NCBI GenBank assembly: GCA_949372755.1
Contig: CASIBO010000001.1
Span: 124,001 to 188,000 of the forward strand
From: UBA9926 sp018645765
Lineage (GTDB): Bacteria; Pseudomonadota; Gammaproteobacteria; Pseudomonadales; Azotimanducaceae
Length of the DNA stretch: 64,000 nucleotides
Direction: 5' to 3'
Part shown: piece after piece, positions 61,123-64,000 of the stretch
Layout: the number at the start of each line of letters is the position of its first letter
Numbering within the stretch: the first letter of the stretch is position 1
Position numbers and translations under genes: made by a program
The notes under the pieces: model-generated
Told to the model about the DNA's origin: nothing
Databases searched by the model: none
What the model saw: only the letters and a program-made list of their open reading frames with translations

Positions 61123-62973
61123 ATGCACCTGTACCCGCCACCGAAGCAGCTCACTTTAACCGACGGTCAATTGCGCTTGTCGGGCCGCGCCTGGGTACAG
61201 CTCAACCCAAGCCTCGGTCATCGCATTGCAAAGGCCGCCAACCGCCTCGCACAGATCAGACCCGGTATTGGCGTAAGCTATGGCCAGCCCCTCGCAAGCC
61301 AATGTCTTTTAAACATCCAGCCTAAAGGCGGTTTGGGACCAGAAGGCTATCAACTGGTGATTACCAATGTGGGCGCGAAGCTTCGATACTCCGAGGAGGC
61401 CGGTGCGTTTCGCGGACTGGCGACGTTTGCTCAAATTTTAAAACAAGCGGCGCGGCGCAGCGGCGCTATTGCGTGTTTGAAAATCGTTGATCAACCCGAC
61501 TTCGATCATCGCGGTGTCATGCTCGACATCAGTCGTTGTAAGGTACCAACCCTTGAGACCCTGGAAGGTCTGATTGACCAATTGGCGCAGTTGAAATTCA
61601 ATCAGCTCCAGCTGTATACCGAGCACACCTTCGCGTTCACCAACCACGCGCAGGTATGGCAACACGCGTCCCCCTTGACGACGACAGATCTGTTAGAGAT
61701 TCAACAGTATTGCCAAGACCGCTTTATCGATTTGGTTCCAAACCTCAATTCCTTCGGGCACTTTGAACGCTGGTTGCGCCATCCCACCTACCAACCCTTA
61801 GCGGAATGCCCTGACGGATTTGTTCACCCTCTGACCGGCCGAAGCAGCCCGTGGGGCTCGACCCTCAAGCCCAATCGGGCAAGCCTCACGTTTTTAAAAG
61901 GGTTGTACGAGGAATACCTGCCCTTATTTCAGGATGCCCGCTTCAATATCGGGGGCGATGAGCCTTGGGAACTTGGCCATGGCGCCAGCCGAGCCCGATG
62001 CACGCGCCAGGGCACCACAGCCGTTTATGTCGACTTCCTCGCCAAGATTCAGACGCTTGCGCGCAAGTTTGATCGCCAGCCCATGTTCTGGAGCGACATC
62101 GTTTTAAAAGATCCGTCCTGCTTAAAAACCCTCTCTCGGGACGCCACCGCCTTAATTTGGGGCTATGAGCACGACCATCCTTTTGAAACCGAGTGCGAAC
62201 ACCTCGCCAAAGCCAGGCTGCCATTTTATGTTTGCCCAGGTACTGCTAGCTGGAATGCGATTGCTGGCAGGCTCGACAACGCGACGACGAATCTGAAAAG
62301 CGCCGCTAGCGCCGGTTTAAAATTTGGCGCTGAAGGTTACCTGGTCACCGATTGGGGCGATCATGGCCATCATCAATATTTGCCCCTCAGTTATCCAGGC
62401 TTTCTGCTTGGCGGTTGCAACAGCTGGAATCAACGAGGTAGTGCGGCCCTAAACCTGACTGATGGGCTAAACCGTATTTTCTTCGACAATCAGGCGTCCT
62501 CAACCGTTCGTGCACTGATTCAGCTCGGGCACCTCTCAGAGCGGGTTCCGACCCAGCTTCGAAATGCCACCGTCTTCAATCGCGCGTTATTCTGGAACAT
62601 GAAACACGAGCCGTCCGTCTTGGCCGCGATCACCGACGCTGAGCTGCAAGTTTGGCTCGATGCGCTAACAGCCCTACCCTTGCAAATGACGCCGAGTAAG
62701 ACGCCAGGTCTTGAGCTGGTCCAGCGAGAACTCAGGCAGGCCGCCGCTTTGTGCCAGCACGGCCTTGAAAAACTCCAGCTGAAACGTCTCGCGACCGCCG
62801 GCACCCTATCGCCTGCCAATCAGCGCTTACGCTTTAACCGCCTAAAGCAGTCTCAATCAAGCCTGATCGATGAACATCAAGCGCTTTGGCTCAGCCGAAA
62901 CCGGCTGGGGGGCTTAAAAGAAAGCGTCGCACATTTGGCCGTGCGCTTACCGGCTGCGCGCCCCAATCATTGA
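61123..62973 (+). CDS. GH20-family beta-N-acetylhexosaminidase, apparently cytoplasmic
   Basis: The 616-aa product carries a GH20 TIM barrel with the catalytic Asp-Glu pair D279-E280 in FNIGGDEPWELG, DHRGVMLDISRCKVPTLETLEGLIDQLAQLKFNQLQLYTEHTF (segments thereof) and LVPNLNSFGHFERWL. There is no signal peptide, so it probably acts inside the cell on imported amino-sugar oligosaccharides, such as chitin or peptidoglycan fragments (inference). An N-terminal domain (1-125) precedes the barrel, as in other GH20 enzymes. A helical C-terminal region follows from about residue 480. Confidence 0.88.
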   Translation: MHLYPPPKQLTLTDGQLRLSGRAWVQLNPSLGHRIAKAANRLAQIRPGIGVSYGQPLASQCLLNIQPKGGLGPEGYQLVITNVGAKLRYSEEAGAFRGLATFAQILKQAARRSGAIACLKIVDQPDFDHRGVMLDISRCKVPTLETLEGLIDQLAQLKFNQLQLYTEHTFAFTNHAQVWQHASPLTTTDLLEIQQYCQDRFIDLVPNLNSFGHFERWLRHPTYQPLAECPDGFVHPLTGRSSPWGSTLKPNRASLTFLKGLYEEYLPLFQDARFNIGGDEPWELGHGASRARCTRQGTTAVYVDFLAKIQTLARKFDRQPMFWSDIVLKDPSCLKTLSRDATALIWGYEHDHPFETECEHLAKARLPFYVCPGTASWNAIAGRLDNATTNLKSAASAGLKFGAEGYLVTDWGDHGHHQYLPLSYPGFLLGGCNSWNQRGSAALNLTDGLNRIFFDNQASSTVRALIQLGHLSERVPTQLRNATVFNRALFWNMKHEPSVLAAITDAELQVWLDALTALPLQMTPSKTPGLELVQRELRQAAALCQHGLEKLQLKRLATAGTLSPANQRLRFNRLKQSQSSLIDEHQALWLSRNRLGGLKESVAHLAVRLPAARPNH

Positions 62974-62999
62974 AATTGATGACCCGATGAAAGAGCCCT

Positions 63000-63038
63000 T
63001 GCCCTAGGTTGTCTACAACCTCGTATTCAGGGCACAAT
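63000..63038 (+). promoter_or_regulatory. Palindrome and candidate promoter upstream of the thiolase gene
   Basis: AGGTTGT-CT-ACAACCT (63006-63021) is a perfect 7-bp inverted repeat, nested in TGCCCT...AGGGCA (63000-63005, 63029-63034). A possible -35 TTGTCT (63009-63014) and -10 CACAAT (63033-63038), 18 bases apart, overlap it. The TTGTCTACAA core resembles operators of FadR-type GntR regulators, so this is a candidate operator for the thiolase gene 41 bases downstream. Confidence 0.5.
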
Positions 63039-63078
63039 GAACGTCCTTTTTAGCAGCATAAACTAATGGAGATGCCCT

Positions 63079-64000
63079 ATGCGTGACGTAGTAATCGTGG
63101 ATAGTGTTCGCACTGGCCTTGCAAAGTCCTTTCGTGGAACCTTTAACCTGACTCGGCCTGACGACATGGTTGCGCATTGTATTGACGCGCTACTGGCGCG
63201 CAACGCTCAGCTTGATCCTGCAGAAGTCGAGGATGTCATCGTTGGTGCTGCAAGCCAAACGGGTGAGCAAGGCGGCAACATCGCACGACTCGCTGTTATC
63301 TTGTCACAATTGCCGGTCACCGTTGCAGGCAGCACAATTTCTAGGGCCTGCTCTTCTGGCTTGAACTCCATTGCGTTCGCCGCCAATCAGATTGCCAGCG
63401 GTTGCTCTGAAGTCATGATCGCAGGTGGCGTTGAGTCCATCTCAGCCGGCACGCGGCAGTCACCTGGTAAATCAGAACTGCATCCCACGATTCGTGAAAA
63501 AGCGCCCGATATCTTCATGGCGATGGGCGACACCGCAGAAGTTGTGGCAACCCGTTATAACCTATCTCGCGAATATCAAGACGAATTTTCGCTCGAAAGC
63601 CAAATGCGAACCGCCGCGGCCCAGCAAGCTGGCTTGTTCGATGACGAAATCGTGCCCATGCACGTTAAGTGGCAAAAAGTCATCAATAAAGAAACCAAAG
63701 AAACCGAAGTCGTTGATGGCGTTTGTGATCGCGACGAGTGCAATCGCGCGGAAACCACCATCGAAGGGCTCGCCAAGCTAGGCCCTGTTTTTCGAGAAGG
63801 TGGCACGGTGACCGCCGGTAATTCTTCGCAGTTATCAGATGGCGCTTCTATGACCTTGGTGATGAGCGCTGATCGCGCCGCGCAGTTAGGCCTTGAGCCA
63901 CTGGCTTATTTCAGAGGCTGGACGGTTGCAGGTTGCGAGCCGGACGAAATGGGCATTGGTCCTGTTTTTGCCGTGCCAAAGCTTTTAAAAGCCAACGGTT
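63079..64000 (+). CDS. Thiolase (acetyl-CoA acyltransferase), N-terminal 307 residues (runs off the window)
   Basis: A thiolase-family acyl-CoA acyltransferase of fatty acid or polyhydroxybutyrate metabolism. It starts MRDVVIVDSVRTGLAKSFRG at 63079, with GGAG 7 bases upstream. The catalytic Cys91 is in SRACSSGLNSIAFAAN; VMIAGGVESIS and VTAGNSSQLSDGASM follow. The C-terminal catalytic His/Cys part lies beyond the window. Sequence alone cannot separate a biosynthetic from a degradative role. Confidence 0.93.
   Translation, partial: MRDVVIVDSVRTGLAKSFRGTFNLTRPDDMVAHCIDALLARNAQLDPAEVEDVIVGAASQTGEQGGNIARLAVILSQLPVTVAGSTISRACSSGLNSIAFAANQIASGCSEVMIAGGVESISAGTRQSPGKSELHPTIREKAPDIFMAMGDTAEVVATRYNLSREYQDEFSLESQMRTAAAQQAGLFDDEIVPMHVKWQKVINKETKETEVVDGVCDRDECNRAETTIEGLAKLGPVFREGGTVTAGNSSQLSDGASMTLVMSADRAAQLGLEPLAYFRGWTVAGCEPDEMGIGPVFAVPKLLKANG

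Overview
The window is a densely coded 64 kb stretch of a gammaproteobacterial chromosome of moderate G+C. There are no phage, transposon, CRISPR or rRNA sequences. Gene order repeatedly matches Pseudomonas/Oceanospirillales-type neighbourhoods: thrS-infC-rpmI-rplT-pheST; gyrA-pheA-hisC-tyrA-cmk-rpsA-ihfB-lapAB; mtaD-ubiG-yciK; trpS-scpA-scpB-rluB; dcd-mrp-metG-rnf-nth; argG, pyrC-rnt, grxD. I infer a free-living, probably marine gammaproteobacterium outside the Enterobacterales. The species cannot be told from sequence alone.

Layout. Bases 1-8.5 kb (minus strand) hold translation genes (pheT partial, pheS, rplT, rpmI, infC, thrS), a tRNA-Val and uvrB. A tRNA-Asn with its own promoter and terminator follows, then an unrecognised gene and a ComEA-like protein. 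From 10 to 20.4 kb (minus) lies a gyrA to lapB block: aromatic amino acid and histidine synthesis, CMP kinase, ribosomal protein S1, IHF-beta and LPS-assembly factors. A 756-bp spacer separates gyrA from mtaD-ubiG-yciK (plus). From 24 to 28.5 kb (minus) come rluB, scpBA, trpS and a YciO protein. From 28.6 to 34.8 kb (plus) come yciB, yciI, an SH3 protein, pdxJ, a membrane-anchored cold-shock protein, yciH, sseA and mnmC. From 34.8 to 44.3 kb (minus) come serA, a GntR-regulated ABC transporter operon, an M20 peptidase, murG, hda, perM and a DUF2066 gene. From 44 to 56 kb come dcd, mrp, metG, the rnf operon with nth, argG, pyrC and rnt. The right end has grxD, an orphan HyuB-type gene, argD, glpK, a GH20 hexosaminidase and a truncated thiolase.

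The most striking observation is the rnf operon (49.0-52.7 kb). It reads rnfA-rnfB-rnfD-rnfG-rnfE with no rnfC. The RnfB product is a chimera: a normal RnfB (membrane anchor, CX2CX4CX15C cluster, two ferredoxin clusters) continues in frame into the C-terminal dicluster ferredoxin domain normally found at the end of RnfC. The NADH/FMN-binding body of RnfC is absent. This predicts an Rnf-type redox complex with no NADH module, or one that uses a different electron partner.

Several otherwise conserved neighbourhoods each lack individual members: no serC before pheA, no aroA after tyrA, no phosphatase gene between ubiG and yciK, no purMN between the DUF2066 and DUF3108 genes, and no rnfC. PdxJ and MurG look more like Bacteroidetes-type and Firmicute-type proteins respectively. 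Other points: an AUC start codon for infC, a tRNA-Val with C at position 33, a Tyr at the GyrA quinolone-pocket Asp87 position, a probable leaderless pyrC mRNA, and a GntR promoter with an overlapping palindrome.
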